From assembly GCA_963578625.1 (NCBI GenBank), contig CAUZEO010000003.1, positions 1 to 61,620 on the forward strand: a DNA stretch of 61,620 nt, given 5' to 3'. Shown one piece after another: positions 25,626 to 34,257 of this stretch. Source of the DNA: CAUZEO01 sp963578625 (GTDB lineage: Bacteria > Verrucomicrobiota > Kiritimatiellia > SLOV01). A program made the position numbers and the translations under genes. Position 1 is the first letter of the stretch. Every line of letters begins with the position of its first letter. The notes below the pieces were generated by a model. That model was not told the origin of the DNA. It did no database searches and worked only from the letters and a program-made list of their open reading frames with translations.

Positions 25626-27827
25626 TCACAGACAAACGGTCACATCCCCCCGCCGGCTCTCGGGCGTCACCTTCAACTCAACCAGCTTCTGATCCCGATA
25701 CGTTCCCTCGATGATTGTTCCCAGGGGCGCGTGCAGCTTGAATTCCACATCCCAGTCTTTCGGCCAGGCCGGGAACAGGAGAACGTTGTCGGCGTCACGC
25801 TGAAACAACATGGATTGCAGTACAATCATGACCATCCCCCCATGGCACTGATCCGGCGTCCAGTCGAAATTGGGTCCCCAGAAGGCCGGAAATTTCATGT
25901 CGGTCTGCGCCCGCTCCCCGTCAACGAACCATTCCTCCTTCTGACTCCGGATCCGGACCAGGAGATTCTCGCGCGCTTCGTCCGTCAGTCCGAGGTAGGC
26001 CATGAAGGCCTCGTCCTGGTGCCACCCGACGTTGTTCGCGTCGTCCCGATGTCGCAGCGCCTCGATCGCCAGTTCGATATCCGGCTTGCCGACCCCATAC
26101 AGGCGGAATGGAAAAACTCCGTACAGTTCGGGATGTTCTTCGTTCTTCTTGTTCTCGAAACGCTCGGCAGGGGCAAGCATGGAGACTCCGTCCATGGTCC
26201 GCGTCGGAATCGGCGGCAGTTTGTCTCTGAGCGCCGACCAGAATGCCCGATCCTCCTCCGACGTCCGGTCGGCGGGCAGAGCCAGCAGTCGCTCGGTTAC
26301 CGCATACAATCCCGCGATCTCCGGCATCGGGTTCGTGCAGTCCCACCACGTTTCGCACGCCTGGGACGGTTCCATATTCATCTTTTGTCCGGGTTCCGCC
26401 GGATACTGCAGATCGAAGAATCTCAGTGCGTCGTTGGCAAAGGGCAGCAGGGTCTCCCGCAGCAACGTCTCATCGCCGGTGTGGGCATACGTATCCAGCA
26501 GCAGCCCCGCCAGTTCGAGACTACCCGTCCATTCGTACTTGTGCCACCCCGCCGGTTGCAGTTTCTCCTCGCGCTCCTCCCAGGGCGTCCATCCGTAGGT
26601 GTTGCCGACGGTGTCGCCCCAGAAGTAGATGGTCTCGGGAATGAAAATTCCTTCGTGTCCCACGTAGGCCTTTGTCCGGTATCGATTCAACTCGTGGAGG
26701 TCGCGGCAATACATTCGGAACAGGGGCTCCATACACTCGAAGTCGCCCGCCGGGCACATCGCGTAGTAGGGCAGCCGCGTGTTCTGCCACCAGTAGCCCG
26801 GTCCCCAGCGTCGCCAGTCCGCATCCCCGGGCTGTCCTTCGAACGGCACGTTGAAAATCGAGCCGTTGAACTTGATGGGAAACGCGCCTCGTCCCGCGCA
26901 GGCCTGAACGAACCGTTGCAGCGCGTAAGCCCGACCTGCCTCTGCCGCGTCCGTGCCGTCGCCACCGGAAATATGAATCCAGCTCCGGTCCCAGAACGAA
27001 TCCCACCAGGCTTCATGTTCCGACCGCCGAGCCCCGGCCGAGGTTTCGCCCACCGACCGGATGATCCCGTCCATTTCCGCAAGCCATGCCTCCGGCGATG
27101 ACGGATGCCGGGTCAACACCGCAATGGAAAACCGGTGGTTGCTCGCAGCCGGAGATTCCAGGGTGGTGTCATTCACGCACCGTCCTTCATCCGCCCACGC
27201 TATGGCGCCGAACGTCCGATGCAGCAGGGGATCCTCGCGCTCGAAACCGTCCAACCCCTGGATCTTCGCGTGCACTTCGGGGCCGACGGATTTCACATTG
27301 TGGTGGTACCACCCGATCCGGCGGTCCAGGCCGGTGATCAGCGTGTCGGGTTCCACAATCGTTTCACCCTGGGCCTCGTACGTTCCGTCGAATCCGGCGC
27401 CGGTCCATACGTCGCTAAGGGTGATCGAAGGAAGCTCTTCCCGTTCCGTGCGCCACAATTCGATAGATAGGGTCGCGGTCACGGGATCCGGCGAATTCGC
27501 TTCCAGTTGGATCAACGGGCGATTCGCGTCGACCCACAGCCGGAACCGGGCCTCTCCCCACTGGACTTCCAGGGTCGCGTCCTTGACCGTCAATGTCTGG
27601 GAGAAGGCGCCGGACGGGGCCGGATCCAGCGACACGCGAATCCGGCCGACTTTCAGCAGGCGGCCGTACTCATCCCAGCTGTCCGTCTTCCCGATATAGA
27701 AGACAAGATCGCCGTTCGCCTCGGTCCAGGCGTTCAGCCCGATGTCGCCGTTCCCCAACGGCATCGAATCATCGGCGCTGCGGCCCGGCTCGTCCCAGGT
27801 TACGAAGTAGGTTTCGACAGAATCCAT
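25626..27827 (-). CDS. DUF5703/GH95-like glycoside hydrolase family protein
   Basis: 733 residues. The N-terminal domain (DDSMPLGNGDIGLNAW, about 19-34; GKTDSWDEYGRLLKVG) resembles DUF5703/GH95-type N-terminal beta domains. The centre is a helical (alpha/alpha)6-like region (RRWGPGYWWQNTRLPYY; KYEWTGSLELAGLLLDTY; MNMEPSQACETWW). The C-terminus is a beta domain (FKLHAPLGTIIEGTY). GH95 enzymes include alpha-L-fucosidases, which would fit the fuconate dehydratase elsewhere in the window, but the assignment is by resemblance only. There is no signal peptide. It lies in the leftward cluster between the sulfatase and the MaoC-like gene. A short N-terminal remnant of a relative lies at 54395-54475. 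Confidence 0.75.
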   Translation of the reverse strand: MDSVETYFVTWDEPGRSADDSMPLGNGDIGLNAWTEANGDLVFYIGKTDSWDEYGRLLKVGRIRVSLDPAPSGAFSQTLTVKDATLEVQWGEARFRLWVDANRPLIQLEANSPDPVTATLSIELWRTEREELPSITLSDVWTGAGFDGTYEAQGETIVEPDTLITGLDRRIGWYHHNVKSVGPEVHAKIQGLDGFEREDPLLHRTFGAIAWADEGRCVNDTTLESPAASNHRFSIAVLTRHPSSPEAWLAEMDGIIRSVGETSAGARRSEHEAWWDSFWDRSWIHISGGDGTDAAEAGRAYALQRFVQACAGRGAFPIKFNGSIFNVPFEGQPGDADWRRWGPGYWWQNTRLPYYAMCPAGDFECMEPLFRMYCRDLHELNRYRTKAYVGHEGIFIPETIYFWGDTVGNTYGWTPWEEREEKLQPAGWHKYEWTGSLELAGLLLDTYAHTGDETLLRETLLPFANDALRFFDLQYPAEPGQKMNMEPSQACETWWDCTNPMPEIAGLYAVTERLLALPADRTSEEDRAFWSALRDKLPPIPTRTMDGVSMLAPAERFENKKNEEHPELYGVFPFRLYGVGKPDIELAIEALRHRDDANNVGWHQDEAFMAYLGLTDEARENLLVRIRSQKEEWFVDGERAQTDMKFPAFWGPNFDWTPDQCHGGMVMIVLQSMLFQRDADNVLLFPAWPKDWDVEFKLHAPLGTIIEGTYRDQKLVELKVTPESRRGDVTVCL

Positions 27828-27832
27828 CCAAT

Positions 27833-27925
27833 TCAGCCCGCTTGTAGATGTTCGCGCTTCACCACGGCGACAACGGAGTAGGTGTCGTTGTATCCGCCCT
27901 GCTGTTCGATCTCGCTGACGCTCAT
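27833..27925 (-). CDS. Possible small ORF (30 aa)
   Basis: An ATG at 27925 has GGGAG about nine bases upstream and encodes MSVSEIEQQGGYNDTYSVVA followed by ten more residues, stopping 5 bp before the DUF5703-like gene. The spacing is right for translational coupling, and the 164-bp gap holds nothing else. It could equally be the tail of a lost gene. I do not recognise it. Confidence 0.3.
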   Translation of the reverse strand: MSVSEIEQQGGYNDTYSVVAVVKREHLQAG

Positions 27926-27991
27926 GTCACTGTGCTCCCTCTGGGATGGCAATGCCTCCCTTATGGTGCGGGCAGAGGAGGAATGCAACCT

Positions 27992-29470
27992 TCAATCGGT
28001 GGTATTCAGGCGCCGCTGGAAGTATGGATTACCCTTGCCGCGATCGGGCAGCGCCGAAGCCTCCAACAGATGCCGCGGCATCCGGTTGCGGAGGTCCCGT
28101 ACGACGCTTTGAGTTTTTTCCTCCCCGAACCGGTTCATGCGCTCGAGCGGATCCGCCGCCAGGTCGTACAGCTCCCCCGGCTCGCCGTGGTAGTGCATAT
28201 ACTTCCACTGGTCCGTGCGTACGCTCGTCACACACGGGTCCACGCAGGCTTCCCGGACCTGCTTTCCATTCTCGTTCACGCAGTGCGTAACCCACTCACT
28301 CAGTACGTGCTCCCGATGCACGCGCGCGGGATTCTCCAGGACCGGAACCAGGCTCCGCCCGGAACCCGGAGAAGGATCCGGCACCCCCGCCAATTCGAGA
28401 ACCGTGGGCATTACGTCGATCGTCTCCACCAACCCGGCGTACCGCATCGGTCTCCGGCGACCCGGTTCCGCAATGACCAGGGGCACATGCAATGCCCCGT
28501 CGTAGAGATGCTCCTTGTATAGAAGTCCATGCTCTCCGATGAAGTCCCCGTGGTCGCTCATGAAGACAACCAGCGTGCTGTCTGCGAGCCCGGTGGCTTC
28601 CAAGGTCTGGAGGATTTTCCCTACCCCCGCATCCACCTGGCTGCAGAGAGCCGCGTAGTGCCGGCGAACCTCTTGGAAGTCTTTCGGCTTCAATTCGTCC
28701 CATCCCCACGACTCCGCGGTTGCGCGAACCCGTGGAGGCACCTGCTCCCATTCCCCCGTTGAAAACGGTGGTGCATCAACCGCCGCGCCGCGGTAGAGAT
28801 CCAGGAACTCGGGTAGCGGATTGTACGGACTGTGAGGCCGGACGAAAGATGCGTAATGGAAAAACGGATCGTCGCCCGCCTCCTCCAGCAGCGCGCAGGT
28901 ATTGTCCGCAACCCAAAATGTTTCCTCCAGGCCGGCGTCCATGCCGCAGACGCCGACACCGCTGGTCGTGCTGAACCACTCCGTTGACTCCTCGGGACCG
29001 GCGCGGCCGGCGAGAAAGTTCTCGTAGGCGTCGAGATCGAGCTCATCGAGCAGGAGTTCCTCGTGAAGCTCCCGATGCTCAAATCCGAAGCTCCGCTGCG
29101 CGGGGGCAAGGTGAAGCTTGCCAGCCATGGTGGTCCGGTACCCGGCATCGCGAAAAATCTCCGGTAGAAGCGGCTCATCCTTGCGAATGGGAACCCCGTT
29201 CCACCAGACGCCGTGTTCATGAACATACCGCCCGCTGAAAATGCACGCCCGGCTGGGTCCGCAGATTGGCGCCTGCGCGAAGACCTGCTCGAAAACGGCG
29301 CCGCGGCTTGCAAGCCGGTCGAGATGCGGCGTCTGCACGTACGAATGGCCGGCAAATCCGGCATGGTCGCCACGCATCTGATCGGCCATGAGCCAGAGGA
29401 TATTTTTGATTTTTGGGTTTTGATTTTTGATTGGGGGGACTCGTCTGGGATTCAAGCGTAGAGGCGGCAC
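27992..29470 (-). CDS. Sulfatase, formylglycine-dependent
   Basis: 492 residues, normal length. The formylglycine motif CGPSR is present at C70 (C-x-P-S-R followed by ...CIFSG). Metal ligands are visible at D30-Q31 (LMADQMRGDH) and in VVFMSDHGDFIGEHG. The C-terminal LYDLAADPLERMN is typical of type I sulfatases. It should remove sulfate esters from carbohydrates after maturation by a formylglycine-generating enzyme or anSME, neither encoded here. There is no signal peptide, so it may be cytoplasmic or have a mis-set N-terminus. The GTG start overlaps the end of the GH127-like gene by 19 bp. Confidence 0.92.
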   Translation of the reverse strand: MPPLRLNPRRVPPIKNQNPKIKNILWLMADQMRGDHAGFAGHSYVQTPHLDRLASRGAVFEQVFAQAPICGPSRACIFSGRYVHEHGVWWNGVPIRKDEPLLPEIFRDAGYRTTMAGKLHLAPAQRSFGFEHRELHEELLLDELDLDAYENFLAGRAGPEESTEWFSTTSGVGVCGMDAGLEETFWVADNTCALLEEAGDDPFFHYASFVRPHSPYNPLPEFLDLYRGAAVDAPPFSTGEWEQVPPRVRATAESWGWDELKPKDFQEVRRHYAALCSQVDAGVGKILQTLEATGLADSTLVVFMSDHGDFIGEHGLLYKEHLYDGALHVPLVIAEPGRRRPMRYAGLVETIDVMPTVLELAGVPDPSPGSGRSLVPVLENPARVHREHVLSEWVTHCVNENGKQVREACVDPCVTSVRTDQWKYMHYHGEPGELYDLAADPLERMNRFGEEKTQSVVRDLRNRMPRHLLEASALPDRGKGNPYFQRRLNTTD

Positions 29471-31026
29471 GGGTCATCGTAGGGAATCACGGAGACGGGA
29501 CGGTCGCCACGCCAGGATAACGTGTACTCGTGCCCGCTGACGGGCATGGTCTCGACGGTGGTGCGTTCCGGGAGCTCGAACGACAACCGGGCTTCGGCGC
29601 CCGGGGGGAGCTGGGTCCGCGAAATCAGGACGTACGGATCCCTTTCACTCCATTCGCACGCCTCGCCGTCCACCGTCACGGTGACGGATTGTTCGGGCGC
29701 CCATCCCGGCAGACGCAATTGCAAGTCGCCTTCGTGTTTTGGACGGCACCGAACGGAGGCCGTGCCGCTGCGCGCGACGGAGAGGCTGCACTCGGGCCCG
29801 TCGTAGTCAAAGTGCAGGTTCACGCGAAGACCGTTTTCATTCCGCTCGACAATATGATCATACGCGTCGAGCTCCGTATGCAGCACGGCGGCCAGAATAT
29901 CTAAGACCACGCCGCCCCGCGAATAGGGTGGCGAGTAGGGACCCCAGCCGCCAACCAACTTCGGCAGGGACGACGGGGTTCGTTCACCGGGGAACTCCTG
30001 GTCTTCGGAAACGATCTGGCAGGGGAGGATGCGGGCGCGCATCAGGCGCTCCACGTCGTCGAAAAGTCTCGGCTGGTCATCGTGCAGGGCGAGCCAGAGC
30101 GCAATCTGGAGGGCATCCCCGCAACTGGCCGGCTCCGCAAACGGGTCGCCGTTATCGTCCGGGTACCGGACCATTCCAAGGTCGTGTGGAGTCCATCCGG
30201 ACTCTGACATGATCGATTTCGGAATTCCCACATGGTACGTCGCGGCCACGCGGTCGACATATTCCCGCTGCCCCGTCTCCAGCCCGAACAGAAGAAGCCC
30301 CCGCAGCGTGCCCAGGTAGGAGTGACAGTGGCCGATGTTCGTAGGTTCGAGGATTTCCGATCGAACCGATCCATCCGGCGACGTGCTGTTCTCCAGATGG
30401 TGCGCGGCGATCCGTTCGGCCACCTGTATCGCCAGGGGATCACCGGTTGCCTGGTAGTACCAAACGATGCCCTCGAGACAACGGCCGGTCGTCTCCGTGC
30501 TGTCGGACCAACCGTCCTGCGCTGGAATGCCGGCGCCCACATCCGCGGTCCCCCGTTTCGGCACCCGCATGGGAATCTGTCCCCAACATACCAAGCGCTC
30601 TACGTCGAGCGCGCCGTCCGGGCGGAGGCATCGATCCAGCGTTTCGAGAAGACGACGGGCGGCCTCACGGGCCCATTCACTCTCCCGGTAGCGAACCAGG
30701 GCATGGAAGGCGATCATCGCCTCGCGCAGGTTGTGCAACGTAATCTGCACGATGAGCCCCTTGAATTCCTGGCTGTTGAGAAGCAACCCGTCGGGGTTGT
30801 CCGTCATGCGCTGCAGGTTGTGCAGCATCGCCGCCTCGAGTTCCGAGGGGATCTCGAAATCGGTGGAGGCTTCCAGCCGGAGCACGGCGTCCCACCAGCG
30901 CCCCACATCGTGGGCGACCTCCCACCCGCCCGTCGGCAGAAAGTGAAAGTCTCGGTCCAGCCAGTTCAGGCAGCATTGTCCGGCGAGCAGCATGGATTCA
31001 TGCAGAGAGATTTGACGTTCGCTCAT
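29452..31026 (-). CDS. GH127-like (beta-L-arabinofuranosidase-type) protein
   Basis: 524 residues from ATG 31026, which overlaps the upstream stop as ATGA. The first ~380 residues look like an (alpha/alpha)6 barrel (GWEVAHDVGRWWDAVLRLE; DSTETTGRCLEGIVWYYQAT; IGHCHSYLGTLRGLLLFGL). The C-terminal beta part (LPGWAPEQSVTVTVDG; DPYVLISR) matches the pattern of GH127/DUF1680 proteins. The GH127 zinc-Cys nucleophile arrangement is not obvious, so it may belong to a related clan family. No signal peptide. Translationally coupled to the jelly-roll-like gene upstream and to the sulfatase downstream. Confidence 0.65.
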   Translation of the reverse strand: MSERQISLHESMLLAGQCCLNWLDRDFHFLPTGGWEVAHDVGRWWDAVLRLEASTDFEIPSELEAAMLHNLQRMTDNPDGLLLNSQEFKGLIVQITLHNLREAMIAFHALVRYRESEWAREAARRLLETLDRCLRPDGALDVERLVCWGQIPMRVPKRGTADVGAGIPAQDGWSDSTETTGRCLEGIVWYYQATGDPLAIQVAERIAAHHLENSTSPDGSVRSEILEPTNIGHCHSYLGTLRGLLLFGLETGQREYVDRVAATYHVGIPKSIMSESGWTPHDLGMVRYPDDNGDPFAEPASCGDALQIALWLALHDDQPRLFDDVERLMRARILPCQIVSEDQEFPGERTPSSLPKLVGGWGPYSPPYSRGGVVLDILAAVLHTELDAYDHIVERNENGLRVNLHFDYDGPECSLSVARSGTASVRCRPKHEGDLQLRLPGWAPEQSVTVTVDGEACEWSERDPYVLISRTQLPPGAEARLSFELPERTTVETMPVSGHEYTLSWRGDRPVSVIPYDDPCRLYA

Positions 31027-32366
31027 TGTTTGAACCGTATCTGAATATCGTCCACGTAGCATGTATAGCCGTTCCAGTAGTTCTCTCCAAGCTGCAGAAT
31101 CCTGAATCCATCCTGGGCATCTGTCCGGCCAACTTCCCGGCCGTCAATGTAGAAGACGATCCCCTCCCCTTTCGTGACATCCCACTTGAGCTCGTGCCAT
31201 TCCCGGGATCGCTCGATGGAAGTCGTCGGCGACGTCTCTGCCCCCTTCGATCCCGCACCGAAGTCACGGCTGCAATAGGGACAAGGCATACGCGGGCCAC
31301 CAAAACAACTGTAATGATTCGCCGCTTCGCGATAGGCACCGAGCGCGACGGCCCGGTTTCCGCCAGAATGCGGGAACACCGCGCCGCGCTCATCCACCAG
31401 GGAAAACATTCGGGTATGCCCGTGGCCTTCCATGCCGTCGAAAAACTGAAGCGACACGATGCAATCGGTCAGTCGCTCGGCGAACGGCAGTTCCACGATG
31501 CCCCACTCCCCGGTGAACTTGAGGCTTTGCCGTCCGCTGTACGCCTGCTCGGTCGTGAGACGCGGATTGACATCCGTATCGGCCTCCTGCCAGGAGCCCC
31601 CGAGCTGTGTCACCAACCCATGCTGCAAGCCCTGATCCTCAAAATCAAACGTGTCCGGAATTTCATCCCGTGGTATTGCCTTGCCGGACCGTTGCAATCG
31701 TAGTTTTCCGAGCCACACGAGGCTGGGCTGGCGTACAATGCCTTCGACCTTCGGCACACCGACGAAATGAAAGAGTACGTTCAACCGGGAGGCGCGTGGT
31801 CCGGTGGTGTACGGGAGCGAGAACGGCATGAGGTCGGCGGAATTCGGGGTGTTTACCATTTGACGGTGATCACTGTCCACTGAGTGGAGTTCCGAAATCC
31901 CGGTTTCCTCGAACCGGCAGTGCGACTCCAGCCAGTTGATGTTTCGGGTCTTGATCTCCCCGGTCAGCCGGTAGGTCGTACCCGGCTCCACGGGAAGGTC
32001 GAGTTGTCCAAGGGTAGCGTGGTTGTCCACGTCCGTGTCCGTGAATTCGAACTTCAGATGCGTGCCCGGGCCTGGTTCGGAAGCTACACGGACCGTCCCG
32101 GCGAAGGCCTTGAGATGCCATGGCCCCAGAACGCGGTGCTCGCCGACGCGTATTTCCTTGTCGTGCTCAACGTATGTCAGGTCGGATGGCTCGCCGCCAC
32201 CGGAGAGGACGATGGGCACCCCACCGGACGCGGCCTGGAACTCCTGCAACAACTCGTCCTGCAGGATGTTCCCGGAATGCGACGGGGCGGCCGCCGCGGA
32301 GGACATGCACGTAAACCATGCGATCGCAACGAGAATGTATCTCTCGACTCTGCTATGTTTCATCAT
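31023..32366 (-). CDS. Secreted jelly-roll-like protein, paralogue B
   Basis: 447 residues with a signal peptide (YILVAIAWFTCMSSAAAA). First half: a carbohydrate-binding-like jelly roll with a TTYRLTGEIKTRNINW element and EGIVRQPSLVW. Second half: a LamG-like domain ending in EGIVFYIDGREVGRTD and LGENYWNGYTCYVDDIQI. It contains CPYC, an extra Cys pair absent from the paralogues. It is closest to 43290-44504, with which it shares the EGIVRQPS(L/I)VW signature. Likely secreted to the periplasm or cell surface as a binding or non-catalytic protein; no catalytic residues are evident. It is second in the leftward cluster, 72 bp after the transglutaminase-like gene. Confidence 0.78.
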   Translation of the reverse strand: MMKHSRVERYILVAIAWFTCMSSAAAAPSHSGNILQDELLQEFQAASGGVPIVLSGGGEPSDLTYVEHDKEIRVGEHRVLGPWHLKAFAGTVRVASEPGPGTHLKFEFTDTDVDNHATLGQLDLPVEPGTTYRLTGEIKTRNINWLESHCRFEETGISELHSVDSDHRQMVNTPNSADLMPFSLPYTTGPRASRLNVLFHFVGVPKVEGIVRQPSLVWLGKLRLQRSGKAIPRDEIPDTFDFEDQGLQHGLVTQLGGSWQEADTDVNPRLTTEQAYSGRQSLKFTGEWGIVELPFAERLTDCIVSLQFFDGMEGHGHTRMFSLVDERGAVFPHSGGNRAVALGAYREAANHYSCFGGPRMPCPYCSRDFGAGSKGAETSPTTSIERSREWHELKWDVTKGEGIVFYIDGREVGRTDAQDGFRILQLGENYWNGYTCYVDDIQIRFKQ

Positions 32367-32438
32367 CGTCCAGACGGATGTGCCGACCCAGTTTCTTCTC
32401 GGCTCTCTTGTCCAATCGTCCCTCCCGTCACAGACACC

Positions 32439-34214
32439 CTACCAGGGCGGCGCATTCGCCGGGAACACGATCCGCCCCAACGGAAAGCGTTCATGAGACT
32501 CCGGATACCGGAATTCGCACCGCCGCCGCGGATCGACGCGGTCGACCATCTCGAGGTCCTTCGCCAACTCCTCGGTCGTGGCGAGGGCGCGGTTGTCTCT
32601 CCGGAAATAGAAATGGCCGAAGGAGGCATCAACAGGAATCCATCCCCGGTGGCACCGGACGGTGGTGATGATGTGTCCCAGCACCAGGGTCGGATAGGCC
32701 TCGAAGGCGCCGCCGTCGCCGGCCGGCATCTTCGACAACAGGCCCGCCAGAACGTTCGCCCGCGCATAGCAGTCGCCCGCCCCGAGGCGAAGCGTGGACA
32801 GGGGAGTCAGCAGGTATTCCAGCGACGTGGATTCGGGCGAATGATTCGTGAACGCCGGACCACTCCCCACCATCGTTGCGGCGATCAGGCGATCCTCCCG
32901 GATTTTAAACTTTTCCGAAATCCATGTCGCGATCCGCTCCATCGCTCCCTCTTCCAGAAGCGGAAATTCCATCGAGCCGTCGACGGCAGCGATGACCATG
33001 CCGTTTCGCCGCGTAAATGCGGGCAACCGGCTGGCGATGAAGTCCCGCTTTTTCGCCACGAAGTCGGGATCGTTCGGCGACGGATCCGGGGTCGGTTCGT
33101 TGTATTGATCGGCAAACCGATGCTCATAGACGTATCCCGCGTTACGGGTGTTCGGATACGCCGCTTCATAGCAGGCCCGGCCGCTGCGCCGGGCGGTAAT
33201 CCGGAATCGTCCGTCGCAGGCGCGGGATGGAACCTCGATCTCCAGGCTCACCCCCGACTCCGAATCCGGAGACAGGGTGACCTGCCGCACGTTGCTTTCC
33301 GTCGGGTCCGCCCGTGGGCCGGGCTCGGGTTTGTCATCGTCGGACTCGTAGCGGCAGACAAGATCGAAACATCCAACGCCGGGCGGGAAACGGAACTCCA
33401 GCCGGTTCGAACCAAAGTAGGGGGACGTGAAATGTACCATGGTCGGCGCAACGGCCTCGTCCGTCATCAGCAGATGCCCGAACTGGCGCGGATCCCTCGC
33501 CGTAGACCCGATGCTGGAGCCCCAGGTGGACTCTTCCCCAAAGTCGCGGTGGCGGTGGCGGCTGAGGTTCAATCCCATCACGACCGATTCCGATGCGTCC
33601 AGCTCATCCAGTGCGATCAAGAGCGCAGTTCGCCACTCGTCATTACTCCGCCACGCCGCGGTCCTGTATTCCGGCGACCACTCCAACCGCTCGCGCGGCA
33701 CGATCGGATGATTGTTGCTCGGACAGAACCACCGCCGGTGTTCACGTGCATTGGCGGCAGTGATGATGACTTCGGACATGAACTCATGGCCGCAGGGCCC
33801 GTCAAAGAAGAATCCGATATGATCGTCCTTGTCCGGCGAGTAGTCCATGCAGGTTCCCGGCAGGCGCACCGCCGATTCGCCCTCCGGTATCAGCGTGCGA
33901 ACCCCGTCCATGTGGGGTTCCACCGCGCGGGCAACGGCCAGTAGATGATCCCCGTCGGTATAAAACACCGCTTCGGTTGCGGGTTTCGACGGCTCGCCGT
34001 TGTGCGAAAAAAAGAGGTCACGAATCTTGTGGGGCGTATCGAAGAGGGCCTCGGTGGCGCACGCCGACTCCGGATCCGGCAAACCGTTTACCCGATGCAC
34101 TCGAACTTGTGACAGGAGCAACCGGTTCAGATCACGTTGCAGATATCGGAGTCTCTGGAAATAACGCTCCGGGCTTTCAGGCCCACGAAATGATTGATGG
34201 TCTGCGGCGTTCAT
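32439..34214 (-). CDS. Transglutaminase-like superfamily protein with N-terminal sandwich domain
   Basis: 591 residues. The C-terminal third carries a complete transglutaminase/protease-like triad: C482 (GAGDCYARANVLAGLL), H514 (LGHIITTV) and D529 (WIPVDASFGHFYF). The N-terminal part is beta-rich (VVMGLNLSRHRHRD; FTSPYFGSNRLEFRFP) and unassigned. The superfamily covers peptidases, peptide N-glycanases and cross-linkers. It has no signal peptide. As the first gene of the cluster, divergent from the alpha-mannosidase 43 bp away, it may process a glycopeptide or act on a carbohydrate-protein linkage, but this is inference from position. Confidence 0.75.
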   Translation of the reverse strand: MNAADHQSFRGPESPERYFQRLRYLQRDLNRLLLSQVRVHRVNGLPDPESACATEALFDTPHKIRDLFFSHNGEPSKPATEAVFYTDGDHLLAVARAVEPHMDGVRTLIPEGESAVRLPGTCMDYSPDKDDHIGFFFDGPCGHEFMSEVIITAANAREHRRWFCPSNNHPIVPRERLEWSPEYRTAAWRSNDEWRTALLIALDELDASESVVMGLNLSRHRHRDFGEESTWGSSIGSTARDPRQFGHLLMTDEAVAPTMVHFTSPYFGSNRLEFRFPPGVGCFDLVCRYESDDDKPEPGPRADPTESNVRQVTLSPDSESGVSLEIEVPSRACDGRFRITARRSGRACYEAAYPNTRNAGYVYEHRFADQYNEPTPDPSPNDPDFVAKKRDFIASRLPAFTRRNGMVIAAVDGSMEFPLLEEGAMERIATWISEKFKIREDRLIAATMVGSGPAFTNHSPESTSLEYLLTPLSTLRLGAGDCYARANVLAGLLSKMPAGDGGAFEAYPTLVLGHIITTVRCHRGWIPVDASFGHFYFRRDNRALATTEELAKDLEMVDRVDPRRRCEFRYPESHERFPLGRIVFPANAPPW

Positions 34215-34257
34215 CTGTGTAAACCTAATAAACTAGCAGGAATGGAGCAAGAAAAGC
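34215..34257. promoter_or_regulatory. 43-bp divergent intergenic region
   Basis: Lies between the start codons of the leftward transglutaminase-like gene and the rightward alpha-mannosidase. It contains the mannosidase ribosome-binding site (GGAG about 10 bp before ATG). It is too short for two separate promoters without overlap, so at least one promoter lies inside a coding region or the two overlap. Confidence 0.5.
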
